DNA from: an uncultured Cyclobacteriaceae bacterium | GTDB lineage: Bacteria > Bacteroidota > Bacteroidia > Cytophagales > Cyclobacteriaceae | Assembly (NCBI GenBank): GCA_947492745.1 | Contig: CANLOE010000032.1 | Location: 1-61,180, forward strand | Reading direction: 5' to 3' | DNA length: 61,180 bases | Shown: positions 47,530 through 55,926 of the stretch, in pieces | Position numbering within the stretch: the first letter of the stretch is position 1 | Layout: every line of letters begins with the position of its first letter | Made by a program: the position numbers and the translations under genes | Notes under the pieces: model-generated | What the model was told of the DNA's origin: nothing | Seen by the model: the letters and a program-made list of their open reading frames with translations, nothing else | The model's database searches: none

Positions 47530-48414
47530 TCACTTGCCTTTTTTATTGGTGAGGTATACACCTATCAAAATCAGCGCCATGCCCATGTAGTGCCATGTAT
47601 ACAATGATTCCCCATCCCACACCCCCCATGCCACTGCGACAACGGGAATAATATAAGTCACCGAACTGGTAAAAATGGGGGATGTGATCTTTACCAAATG
47701 ATTAAAAAGAATCAATGCAATCGCCGTACCCACTATACCTAAAACACAAAGGTACATTAAAGAAATAGAGGCCTCATCACTTGATCGTAGCACTTCCACA
47801 AAGTCGGAAAATCCAAAAAGGTATACAGCGGCAAAAGGTCCCACTGACAATAGCGAAAGTGAAGTGATGGCCAAGGCCTTCATGCGCGCCAGTTTGTACT
47901 TGATCAGGTTCAGGTTGACCGCATAGAGCATGGTAGCCAACACCACGTAAAAAGCATGATTGTTCAGACCGAACCCTTGTCCATCTGCCCTGGCCATGAT
48001 GAGAAAGGCCGTTCCGAAAAAGGCCAATGCCAACCCCACAACAACGATGGTTTTTGTTCTCTGTTGAAAAGCAATAACCCCCAGTATCATGGTAAATGCC
48101 GGTGTCAGTGCATTGAGTACGCCCGTAACCGAACTAGGGAGACGTGTCTGCGCCATGGCGAATAAAAACGAGGGGATGAAACTACCCGCCAAACCTACGC
48201 AGATCAATATTGCCCACTCCTTTTTTCGGACATCCCTGAGCTGTCCGAAGGCGAAGGGCAGTAGAAACACTGCGGCCGACAATATCCGTAAAGCACCGAC
48301 CTGCCCTGGTCCGAAGGATTCCAACCCTCTTTTGATCAGGATAAACGAACTCCCCCAAATCAGGGAGAGCACCAATAATAATACCCAAGCGGTGAGGTTC
48401 TTTTTTTCCGACAT
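47530..48414 (-). CDS. EamA/DMT family transporter
   Basis: This 294-residue inner-membrane protein has about ten hydrophobic helices in two EamA repeats. The first repeat has VLSLIWGSSFILIKRGLESF and GALRILSAAVFLLPF; the second ends in AWGVWDGESLYTWHYMGMAL followed by ILIGVYLTNKKGK. DMT-family members export metabolites such as amino acids or drugs; the substrate cannot be inferred. It is convergent with the hydrolase gene and followed on its upstream side by repeats G2 and A4. Confidence 0.88.
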   Translation of the reverse strand: MSEKKNLTAWVLLLVLSLIWGSSFILIKRGLESFGPGQVGALRILSAAVFLLPFAFGQLRDVRKKEWAILICVGLAGSFIPSFLFAMAQTRLPSSVTGVLNALTPAFTMILGVIAFQQRTKTIVVVGLALAFFGTAFLIMARADGQGFGLNNHAFYVVLATMLYAVNLNLIKYKLARMKALAITSLSLLSVGPFAAVYLFGFSDFVEVLRSSDEASISLMYLCVLGIVGTAIALILFNHLVKITSPIFTSSVTYIIPVVAVAWGVWDGESLYTWHYMGMALILIGVYLTNKKGK

Positions 48415-48472
48415 GATAAATTTAATCTAAGGGACTCCTTTGAAGCTGCATTATAAATCTGCTGTATGCTTA

Positions 48473-48767
48473 GAGACTATTTTGAAACTATACTTAAACC
48501 CAGAATGTTCGTTGGAACTTCGTCATGAGGACTTAAATGGCAATACATCAGGGCGTTTTCTTGGATTCAGCGTAGCACCGCTACGGTGAATCCAAAAAAC
48601 GCATTCATTTACTGATTTGAAGCCAGTTAAGTCCGGAATAGATTTTCTAATGGACATTTTGGGTTAAAATTTGTTACTGCTCAATTTAGACAGGACCGAG
48701 CGTGAAAATAATGTCCTGAGGACTTAGCCAGTCAAGGGGACGGTCAGCCGCAGGGGCCATTAACGAA
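48473..48767 (+). repeat. IS-end-like repeat G2, split by A4
   Basis: GAGACTATTTTGAAACTATAC follows TTA (48470-48472) and is interrupted at 48497 by A4. It resumes at 48665 and aligns with G1 to about 48767 (GGACCGAGCGTGAAAATAAT and GGGGCCATTAACG). The uninterrupted G1 shows that A4 inserted here with a TAA duplication. Confidence 0.5.
48498..48664 (-). mobile_element. ACCC-end foldback element A4, nested in G2
   Basis: This 167-bp copy lies in reverse orientation relative to A1 and A2. It is flanked by TAA on both sides (48495-48497 and 48665-48667), with the empty site represented by G1. The apical hairpin is GTAGC-ACC-GCTAC. Confidence 0.9.
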
Positions 48768-49044
48768 GATACCCGTATGACCTGAGGAGATAACAACGGA
48801 ATTACGTGCAAAAAGATTACCTATAGTAATGTGCATGCCGGTGAAAGCAAACACTTGAGGTGAATCCCGTTTTCCCGCGAGTTCGGTATATCTATTGACC
48901 CATTGACCAAGGGGCAGGCATTTTTTCACTATCCTATTGTTTTCTATAGGTCATGGAATGAGAATTCTCTGATTCCATTTAATCTGGATTATCGGTAAAA
49001 GACAGTCCATTGATCCCTATGAAAACCAATACCCCATAGATTGA

Positions 49045-49213
49045 ACCCAAATTGATCGATAGCCTTCTTATCCCGAACATAAATCACCTCAACATCAGCG
49101 GTTTTACACTACGGAAGTGTGTCACCTTAGTGATACAAAAGCCTCCTCTCCCCAACCATTGATTTTATTACTTTTTATATTTTCATCACGAAATCCTATT
49201 GATCGATTAGGGT
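49045..49213 (+). mobile_element. ACCC-end foldback element B4
   Basis: This 169-bp copy is flanked by TGA on both sides (49042-49044 and 49214-49216). It starts ACCCAAATTGATCGATAG and ends TTGATCGATTAGGGT. The apical part is ACACTACGG-AAGTGTGT. The rest of the 48768-49340 gap shows nothing recognisable. Confidence 0.87.
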
Positions 49214-49340
49214 TGAAACAAGATAGATACAGTTCAGAGCAATCGTTGAAAATGCGAAAGCGCTAAATTACAAAAGGCTGCTCTACGAGCAACCTTTTAT
49301 CTATGGCATCTGAGGATAATTACTGACAAAGGTGTATCCG

Positions 49341-50342
49341 CTAGACTGCTACCGGACTGATAACGGTATCGAACACTTCTCCGACCTCATCGAGTACCGC
49401 ACTGATTTCCTCTCTTGTTTCCAGTTCTACCAGTTTTGTCCTGTAGGGTTTGAAGTGCGGAATACCCCTGAAGTAATTGGTATAGTGCCTTCTCATCTCA
49501 AAGATACCTTTTCGTTCGCCCTTCCACTCTACGGAGAAGTCCAAGTGCTTTTTGGCCACGCTTACCCGTTCGTGGATATCGGGTGAAGGCAGCTTTTCTC
49601 CTGTTGCCATGAAGTGTTTTATCTCATTGAATATCCATGGATAGCCAATGGCCGCTCTACCTATCATGATGCCGTCCACTCCATATTTATTTTTATAATC
49701 GAGTGCTTTTTCGGGCGAGTCGATGTCTCCATTGCCAAAGATAGGGATGTGGATATCGGGATGGTTCTTCACCTCCGCGATGTAGGACCAGTCGGCCTCT
49801 CCTTTGTACATCTGTTTTCGGGTACGCCCATGGATGGTCAGGGCCTGTACACCGACATCCTGAAGCCTCTTGGCCACTTCGATGATCTGGATGGTATCAT
49901 TATCCCATCCCAGTCGTGTTTTGACCGTAACGGGCAGTCCTACTTGCTTGACGATTTCGTCGGTCATCTTTTGCATCTTGGGCAAATCGAGAAGTATACC
50001 CGCACCGGCCCCCTTGCAGGCGACCTTTTTCACGGGGCAGCCGTAATTGATGTCCACTACCTCTGGACGGGCTTCTTCGGCAATTGCCGCAGCTTGCCGC
50101 ATGGAGTCTATTTTATCCCCGAATATCTGAATGCCTATAGGACGTTCGTAATCGTAAATATCCAGCTTCTGAACACTTTTTGCCGCATCTCTGATCAGTC
50201 CTTCGGCAGAGATAAATTCAGTGTACATAATATCCGCTCCGTTTTCTTTACAGACAGCCCTGAAAGGTGGGTCGCTCACGTCCTCCATGGGTGCCAATAA
50301 CAAGGGAAAGCCTTCTAGTTTTACATCTCCGATTTGTACCAT
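49341..50342 (-). CDS. dusB: tRNA-dihydrouridine synthase (DusB type)
   Basis: This 333-residue FMN enzyme reduces uridines in the tRNA D-loop. It is a TIM-barrel Dus with the conserved LLAPMEDVSDPPFR near the N-terminus, DINYGCPVKKVACKGAGAG (98-116), VKTRLGWDN, ALTIHGRTRKQMYKGEADW and GNGDIDSPEKAL. MIGRAAIGYPWIF is the FMN-phosphate region. It is divergent from the CPBP protease gene, 61 bases apart. Assignment to DusB rather than DusA/C is by overall pattern. Confidence 0.92.
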   Translation of the reverse strand: MVQIGDVKLEGFPLLLAPMEDVSDPPFRAVCKENGADIMYTEFISAEGLIRDAAKSVQKLDIYDYERPIGIQIFGDKIDSMRQAAAIAEEARPEVVDINYGCPVKKVACKGAGAGILLDLPKMQKMTDEIVKQVGLPVTVKTRLGWDNDTIQIIEVAKRLQDVGVQALTIHGRTRKQMYKGEADWSYIAEVKNHPDIHIPIFGNGDIDSPEKALDYKNKYGVDGIMIGRAAIGYPWIFNEIKHFMATGEKLPSPDIHERVSVAKKHLDFSVEWKGERKGIFEMRRHYTNYFRGIPHFKPYRTKLVELETREEISAVLDEVGEVFDTVISPVAV

Positions 50343-50403
50343 GTTATCTAAATAGTTATCAAGCGCAGTATTTTTTAAAAATTGCCTTAAATTTACACAA
50401 ATT

Positions 50404-51351
50404 ATGACTAAACTTTTTCATTACTCTCAACTTCGCGATAAAAAGCCTCCGATATTACAGGCCTTTATCGTACTGTTCTCCGCACTGCTTGCCTTTGTGG
50501 CCATCGGGCCACTTATCGGATTTCAGATTGCTGCGCCCATCTTCGGTGGCAGTCAGGAAGACCTACAGTTAGCATTACAGAATCCATCAGCTCATGACAA
50601 TATTCAGGCCCCACTGTTCATTATTCAGGGAATAGCCGCCACTATTGGACTCATTTTGGTTCCTTGGCTCTTTATTCGATACGATGAAAAAATCCCTTTC
50701 CTCAACTTTTTTCAGAGCAAAAATTTTGCCGACCCCATGCTTAGTCTGGTTGTTTTCCTCATGGTCGTCAGCTTTATGGGATGCAATGCCCTATTGATAC
50801 AATGGAATGCGCAATTAAGTTTCCCGGAGTTTATGAAAGGCTTCGAAAAATGGATTGTACAAAGAGAAGCCGCCGCCGCCGAGCTGACTGCCTTGGTCAC
50901 TGACTTCGAGCATATAGGTCCGTTTATGGTAGGTATACTTGTTATCGCCATTATTCCCGCAATCGGAGAAGAGCTCTTGTTCCGTGGGCTCCTTCAGAAC
51001 TATTTCCAAAAAGCTTTTCGTAACCCTCACCTGGCCATTTGGCTAAGCGCTATACTCTTCAGCGCGGTGCACCTACAGTTTTTGGGCTTCTTTCCCAGAA
51101 TGACCTTAGGGGCGCTGTTCGGTTACCTATACCTTTGGTCACGCAATCTATATTTCCCTATACTGGCACATTTTATCAACAATGGGTTCACCTTATTGAT
51201 GTTGTACCTGTTTCAGAGTGGCTATATCAGTGTTAATATTCAAGAAACAGAGACTGTACCCTGGCCTTGGGCAGCCATAGCTCTTGTGCTGACTTCTGCA
51301 TTAGTGTACTTCTTTCATCGCTCTCTCACTAAGAACTATCAAGAAATATAG
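50404..51351 (+). CDS. CPBP family intramembrane glutamic endopeptidase
   Basis: This 315-residue protein has about eight hydrophobic segments. CPBP (Abi/CAAX-like) proteases cleave within the membrane. The three motifs are present: IGEELLFRGLL (Glu189, Glu190, Arg194), FSAVH (His223) and HFINN (His256, Asn260). Length is normal. It lies upstream of cdsA, a neighbourhood seen in other Bacteroidota. The small DUF2007 gene often found between them there is absent from the 278-base gap here. Confidence 0.9.
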   Translation: MTKLFHYSQLRDKKPPILQAFIVLFSALLAFVAIGPLIGFQIAAPIFGGSQEDLQLALQNPSAHDNIQAPLFIIQGIAATIGLILVPWLFIRYDEKIPFLNFFQSKNFADPMLSLVVFLMVVSFMGCNALLIQWNAQLSFPEFMKGFEKWIVQREAAAAELTALVTDFEHIGPFMVGILVIAIIPAIGEELLFRGLLQNYFQKAFRNPHLAIWLSAILFSAVHLQFLGFFPRMTLGALFGYLYLWSRNLYFPILAHFINNGFTLLMLYLFQSGYISVNIQETETVPWPWAAIALVLTSALVYFFHRSLTKNYQEI

Positions 51352-51629
51352 GTACTCTCATGAGTAGGGAAAAGATGGAAAACACTATATATCACGATTT
51401 CCTCTCAGTAATAAGGGGGATAGAATCCATCTATCCAAGAGGTGCAAAGGAAGCTTATAAGTGACTCAAGTGAACATCACTACAGCTTTTCGAGTTCTGA
51501 CGAAAAAACAGAATGAGCAATGGAATGATAAAAAAAACAATACATTTGTGTTTGTCGTTGTTACCCTGAAACAGGAATAGGTCTAACGAACGATAGGTAC
51601 AACCTAAAGACCTAAGTAAGCTGACAAAA

Positions 51630-52460
51630 ATGACTTCTATTCTTAATAAATACAGTAATCTCACTCAAAGGCTGATTGCAGCTATATTTGGGGCCATCGT
51701 CATGATTTCTGGTATCTGCTATCATGAATGGGCCTACTTTTCCGTGTTTTTTTTGATCAGCATGCTTTCCTTGTTGGAATTTTATAAGCTGGTGGGGATT
51801 GATGGTCTGGTGCCGTTAAAGAGTTTTGGTACTGTACTAGGGCTTTTTATCTATACGCTTTCTTTTTTGATAGAAAAGGGAAGTCTTTCCACTAAGTATT
51901 ATTTTGCCCTATTTCCAGCGATCGCCTGTATTTACCTGATTACATTGTACAAAAAAAATGCAAAAAAACCCTTTACCAATATAGCCTTTACTCTATTGGG
52001 GGTTATCTATGTGGCCGTTCCCTTTTCCCTACTGCACGTCGCCACCTTCATCAATGGTTACTATCAGTACACTACGATACTTGGATTCTTATTGATACTT
52101 TGGGCCAGCGATACGGGGGCTTATTTTGCAGGGGTAAAGTTCGGAAAACGAAAACTGTTCGAGCGGGTATCTCCGAAAAAGTCTTGGGAAGGAAGTGCGG
52201 GAGGTGCCGTGCTGGCGGCAGCAATGGCATTTGTCTTGTCTTATTATTTTAAAGATATATCTTTGAACCGCTGGCTGGCCTTTGCGGGAATCATCGTTGT
52301 CGGCGGTACTTATGGAGACCTGATCGAGTCGATGCTAAAAAGAAGCATCGACATCAAAGACTCTGGTAGCATCATCCCCGGGCATGGCGGCTTTCTGGAC
52401 CGATTTGACGGATTGTTACTCGCAGCTCCTTTTATCGTGTGTTTTTTGAAATTATTTTAA
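51630..52460 (+). CDS. cdsA: Phosphatidate cytidylyltransferase
   Basis: This 276-residue inner-membrane enzyme makes CDP-diacylglycerol from phosphatidate and CTP. About eight transmembrane segments are visible. The family signature is in the C-terminal half: KKSWEGSAGGAV followed by GDLIESMLKRSIDIKDSG and IPGHGGFLDRFDGL, with conserved Asp residues for metal. It supplies precursor for phosphatidylserine, which Psd (encoded at 53944) decarboxylates to phosphatidylethanolamine. Confidence 0.95.
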   Translation: MTSILNKYSNLTQRLIAAIFGAIVMISGICYHEWAYFSVFFLISMLSLLEFYKLVGIDGLVPLKSFGTVLGLFIYTLSFLIEKGSLSTKYYFALFPAIACIYLITLYKKNAKKPFTNIAFTLLGVIYVAVPFSLLHVATFINGYYQYTTILGFLLILWASDTGAYFAGVKFGKRKLFERVSPKKSWEGSAGGAVLAAAMAFVLSYYFKDISLNRWLAFAGIIVVGGTYGDLIESMLKRSIDIKDSGSIIPGHGGFLDRFDGLLLAAPFIVCFLKLF

Positions 52461-52563
52461 CAAACACGGGTAATAATAAAGATTATTAAAATGCTGAAAG
52501 AACCGTTATTCGTTCTATTTTGTTTAATTTTATAGGCATATGCCAACGTAAATAATCGAGATT

Positions 52564-53838
52564 ATGGGTTACATAGAACCAGCACCGATACGGGACAAGG
52601 AAAATCCCTTTGAATCGATGATGTCAAGGTTTCACATTGCTTCTCAGGCTCTTGGTCTGGAAGATGAAGTTTATAATGTTCTGAAATCACCCGCCAAACA
52701 GGTGGTAGTCTCCTTACCCATCACTATGGACGATGGCTCCATAAAGGTATTTGAAGGCTATCGGGTCATTCATTCCAACATCTTGGGTCCTTCCAAAGGG
52801 GGAATCCGCTTCGACCCCGGTGTCAATCTGGACGAAGTCAAAGCACTGGCAGCTTGGATGACCTGGAAATGTGCTGTAGTGGACATTCCTTATGGTGGTG
52901 CAAAAGGTGGTATCAACTGTAACCCCCGAGAGATGTCCTCCGGTGAAGTGGAGCGGCTTACCCGCGCCTATACCTCCGCCATGAGTGAGATATTCGGTCC
53001 TGATAAAGATATCCCGGCACCCGATATGGGTACCGGCCCCAAAGAGATGGCCTGGCTAATGGACGAATATTCCAGAACGCAGGGAATGACCGTCAACTCG
53101 GTAGTAACAGGAAAACCGTTGGTACTCGGCGGCTCTTTGGGACGTACGGAAGCCACTGGACGCGGCGTTATGGTAACAGCCCTATCCGCGATGGAAAAGC
53201 TAAAAATAAATCCTTACAAAGCTACCGTGGCCGTGCAGGGTTTTGGCAATGTGGGTTCTTTTGCTGCGCTACTCCTAGAAGAAAGAGGCGCGAAAATAGT
53301 TGCCGTGAGTGACCTCTCCGGTGCCTACTACAATGAAAAAGGCATTGATATCCAAAAAGCCATTGATTACCGTAACTCTAATAAGGGAAGTCTAGAGGGC
53401 TATGAAGGCGCTGAAGTACTGGATGGAGAAGAACTCCTCGTACTGGAGGTAGATGTACTGGTACCTGCCGCAAAGGAGGATGTCATCACTACCCATAATG
53501 CAGAACAAATCAAAGCAAAGCTGATCGTAGAAGGTGCCAATGGACCCACTTCCTATAAAGCCGATGCCATTATCAACGATAACGGTATCATGGTAGCTCC
53601 CGACATTCTGGCCAACGCAGGTGGTGTCACTGTGTCCTATTTCGAATGGGTGCAGAACCGCTTGGGATATAAGTGGACGGGGGAGCGTGTCAATCGACGT
53701 TCGGATAGGATAATGAAGGACGCTTTCGACCATGTGTATTCAGTGGCAAAAGAGTACAATGTTTCCATGAGAATCGCTGCCTATATCGTCGCTATCGATA
53801 AAGTAGCGAAAACCTACAAATACAGAGGTGGTTTTTAG
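52564..53838 (+). CDS. Glutamate dehydrogenase (Glu/Leu/Phe/Val family)
   Basis: This 424-residue cytosolic enzyme deaminates glutamate to 2-oxoglutarate with NAD(P)+. Substrate and catalytic residues are visible: Lys78 in GPSKGGIRF, Lys102 in TWKCAVVDIPYGGAKGG, Lys114 in the same block, and Asp in PAPDMGTGPKEM. The Rossmann part has VAVQGFGNVGSFAALLL, and VPAAKEDVIT and ILANAGGVTVSYFEW follow. An acidic residue after the second strand would favour NAD+, but this was not resolved. It sits between cdsA and psd, 103 and 105 bases away. Confidence 0.93.
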   Translation: MGYIEPAPIRDKENPFESMMSRFHIASQALGLEDEVYNVLKSPAKQVVVSLPITMDDGSIKVFEGYRVIHSNILGPSKGGIRFDPGVNLDEVKALAAWMTWKCAVVDIPYGGAKGGINCNPREMSSGEVERLTRAYTSAMSEIFGPDKDIPAPDMGTGPKEMAWLMDEYSRTQGMTVNSVVTGKPLVLGGSLGRTEATGRGVMVTALSAMEKLKINPYKATVAVQGFGNVGSFAALLLEERGAKIVAVSDLSGAYYNEKGIDIQKAIDYRNSNKGSLEGYEGAEVLDGEELLVLEVDVLVPAAKEDVITTHNAEQIKAKLIVEGANGPTSYKADAIINDNGIMVAPDILANAGGVTVSYFEWVQNRLGYKWTGERVNRRSDRIMKDAFDHVYSVAKEYNVSMRIAAYIVAIDKVAKTYKYRGGF

Positions 53839-53880
53839 TCCCTGAATTTTACCGCTGTATAATTATTGAACAATTCCTGT

Positions 53881-53913
53881 CAGGAAAGATAATTTCGAAA
53901 ATTATCTTTCCTG
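53881..53913 (+). terminator. Terminator after glutamate dehydrogenase
   Basis: Arms CAGGAAAGATAATTT (53881-53895) and AAATTATCTTTCCTG (53899-53913) pair perfectly with a 3-base loop and run into a T tract. It separates the dehydrogenase from psd. Confidence 0.92.
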
Positions 53914-53943
53914 CTTTTTTTTGACTTCAAATTTTAAAACAAA

Positions 53944-54603
53944 ATGACCATTCATAAAGAAGGACGTAGACTACTGTTCGTACTATTACTCGTTCTATCC
54001 GCCGGGTATTTTGGTGTCGACTGGCTTTCTTCCGGACAGGAAACGGTGACCACTCTTTACATTATTGTTGCATTAGTGGTATACCTATTGGTACTCCAGT
54101 TTTTCCGCCTTCCGAAAATTTCGGTGAAAAATAATGAAAGCCATATACTGGCTCCCGCCGAGGGTAAGGTAGTCGTCATCGAAGAGGCTATTGAGGACGA
54201 ATACCTTAAGGAGAAGCGCAAGCAGATTTCTATCTTTATGTCCCCACTCAATGTACATGTCAACCGTATGCCCGCTAGTGGCAGTGTCAAGTTCTTTAAG
54301 TACCACCCCGGTAAGTATCTGGTCGCATGGCACCCGAAATCCAGTACCGAGAACGAAAGGACCACTATGGTGGTTGCTACCAAAAAAGGACCCGATGTAC
54401 TGGTGCGGCAGATTGCCGGTGCAGTGGCACGTCGTATCAAATGGTATGTCAAGGAAGGGCAGCAACTTGCTCAGGGAGATGAGTTCGGTTTTATCAAATT
54501 TGGTTCAAGGGTAGACATCTTTTTACCGCTGGATGCCGATATCAAGGTGAAAATCGGTGATAAAACTAAGGGGGGAGAAACAGTGCTGGCTGTATTGAAA
54601 TAA
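53944..54603 (+). CDS. psd: Phosphatidylserine decarboxylase (short, family II-like)
   Basis: This 219-residue pyruvoyl enzyme converts phosphatidylserine to phosphatidylethanolamine. Two N-terminal membrane helices (about 9-25 and 36-54) precede the catalytic domain. FMSPLNVHVNRMPASG is conserved, and self-cleavage should occur at Gly187-Ser188 in KFGSRVDIFLP, giving the pyruvoyl group. The length fits the short bacterial/archaeal type. Phosphatidylserine synthase is not in the window. A terminator lies upstream, so it should have its own promoter. Confidence 0.93.
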   Translation: MTIHKEGRRLLFVLLLVLSAGYFGVDWLSSGQETVTTLYIIVALVVYLLVLQFFRLPKISVKNNESHILAPAEGKVVVIEEAIEDEYLKEKRKQISIFMSPLNVHVNRMPASGSVKFFKYHPGKYLVAWHPKSSTENERTTMVVATKKGPDVLVRQIAGAVARRIKWYVKEGQQLAQGDEFGFIKFGSRVDIFLPLDADIKVKIGDKTKGGETVLAVLK

Positions 54604-54626
54604 CCAAAAGCCCACACCCTTTTCGC

Positions 54627-54664
54627 GGGCCATTTCAGTAGGACATTATGACTGTGAATGGCCC
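54627..54664 (+). terminator. Hairpin after psd
   Basis: GGGCCATT (54627-54634) pairs with AATGGCCC (54657-54664), followed by TTTA; a second hairpin GGCCCT/AGGGCC overlaps it. It is probably a transcript end between psd and the convergent msrC-type gene. Confidence 0.5.
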
Positions 54665-54781
54665 TTTATCCATGAGGGCCAAAAATCGACACATCAATCG
54701 ATTTTCGAATCAACCATAATAGTTTCGATTATGCTGTACCCAACGATTCCTTAGAATGGGGCCATCCCTGAAACCGCAAAT

Positions 54782-55267
54782 TTACAGCATCTTTTCTATC
54801 AGCTTCATGACCTTCGACAGGTAAGCTTCATCCACTGCATCAAAGTCACCCAGCTTATCGCTGTCCACGTCCAGTATCAGGGCCACCTCTCCATCTTTGA
54901 GGGCAGGAAGGACGATTTCCGATTTTGAATCCGAGCTACAGGCGATATGCCCCGGAAAAGCTTCCACATCCTCGACCAGGATAACTTTCTTTTCAGCAAA
55001 GGCAGTTCCGCAGACGCCCCTGCCTTTTGGAATCCGTGTACAGGCTATCGGCCCCTGAAAAGGTCCCAAAACCAACATATCATGGGCCTTGACCAGATAA
55101 AAGCCTACCCAGAAATAGCCCATACCATAGCGCAGGGCAGCGGCGATATTGGAAAGGTTGGCTATCAGGTCCTCCTCTCCCATGGTCAATGCCTCTATCT
55201 GGGGCAGTAAAGCTTCGTAGCGTGCCTTTTTATCGGTTTCCTGTGGTATGATAAGTTCTTCTGCCAT
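54782..55267 (-). CDS. Free methionine-(R)-sulfoxide reductase (GAF domain)
   Basis: This 161-residue protein is one GAF domain. Enzymes of the fRMsr (MsrC) type reduce free Met-R-sulfoxide with thioredoxin. All three redox cysteines are visible: Cys76 in GPIACTRIP, Cys86 in GRGVCGTAF and Cys110 in GHIACSSDSKSE. GMGYFWVGFYLV is the family's early block. It is convergent with psd, and about 1480 bases separate it from the next gene upstream. Confidence 0.93.
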   Translation of the reverse strand: MAEELIIPQETDKKARYEALLPQIEALTMGEEDLIANLSNIAAALRYGMGYFWVGFYLVKAHDMLVLGPFQGPIACTRIPKGRGVCGTAFAEKKVILVEDVEAFPGHIACSSDSKSEIVLPALKDGEVALILDVDSDKLGDFDAVDEAYLSKVMKLIEKML

Positions 55268-55546
55268 GTCTATATATACTTGTTTTATGTAGGATTATGT
55301 TTTCACTAACGCTCAGACGAAACTTAGGTTTTACCCGTGGTCCCGGTATTCCCACTGCCTATCCTCGATGTCTTTTTTCCGAATGGGAAATACTTTGAGA
55401 GCAGGTATCCGCAAATTTAGGCATTGGCTTTGAAAGTACCCTGTGCCGGTCAGCGAATAATTGCGGTACCAATACAGCCTTTATCACAGAAATGGTCAAG
55501 CTTGGTTAAGCAGTCCATCGATATTTTGTTATATTCATAGGATTTA
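55268..55546. other. Spacer upstream of the msrC-type gene
   Basis: This is the first part of a 1480-base gap. No gene was recognised. It should contain the promoter of the minus-strand reductase gene. Confidence 0.4.
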
Positions 55547-55718
55547 ACCCAAAACAATCAATAGCCCTCCTATTCCGAACTTAAGTTGCTTCAAAATCAG
55601 CAGTCTTGCGCTGCACAGGCCCGTCATCTTAGTGATGTAAAAAGACTCCTCATATAAACTGTTGATTTTATTGTAATCGTACCCGTTATTACAAAATCCT
55701 CTATCGATCGATTTGGGT
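55547..55718 (+). mobile_element. ACCC-end foldback element B5
   Basis: This 172-bp copy starts ACCCAAAACAATCAATAG and ends CGATCGATTTGGGT. The flanks are TTA and TAC, so the target duplication is not exact. The apical part contains GCGCTGCACAGG rather than the TAGCGGTGCTA core. Confidence 0.75.
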
Positions 55719-55765
55719 TACATAATGTTTTTCCTGAAAAATAAGGAAGGCTGGGAAATCTCTCA

Positions 55766-55923
55766 TACAAATTTGGGTTTTAAATGTCGTATAGGATTGC
55801 GCGGGTCATTTTTTTTCAATCAAGGCGAACACCGCAGGGATAGCAGCGCTATCCCGAGGATGGTCAACGCAGAGTGAAACAAAATGAACAGGAAGATATG
55901 CGATTTTAAAAGCTAAGTTTGTA
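55766..55923 (-). mobile_element. TACAAA-end foldback element C6
   Basis: This 158-bp copy is in the same orientation as C1 and is flanked by TCA on both sides (55763-55765 and 55924-55926). It widens the target set to TNA beyond TAA and TTA. The apical hairpin is GGGATAGC-AGC-GCTATCCC. Confidence 0.92.
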
Positions 55924-55926
55924 TCA

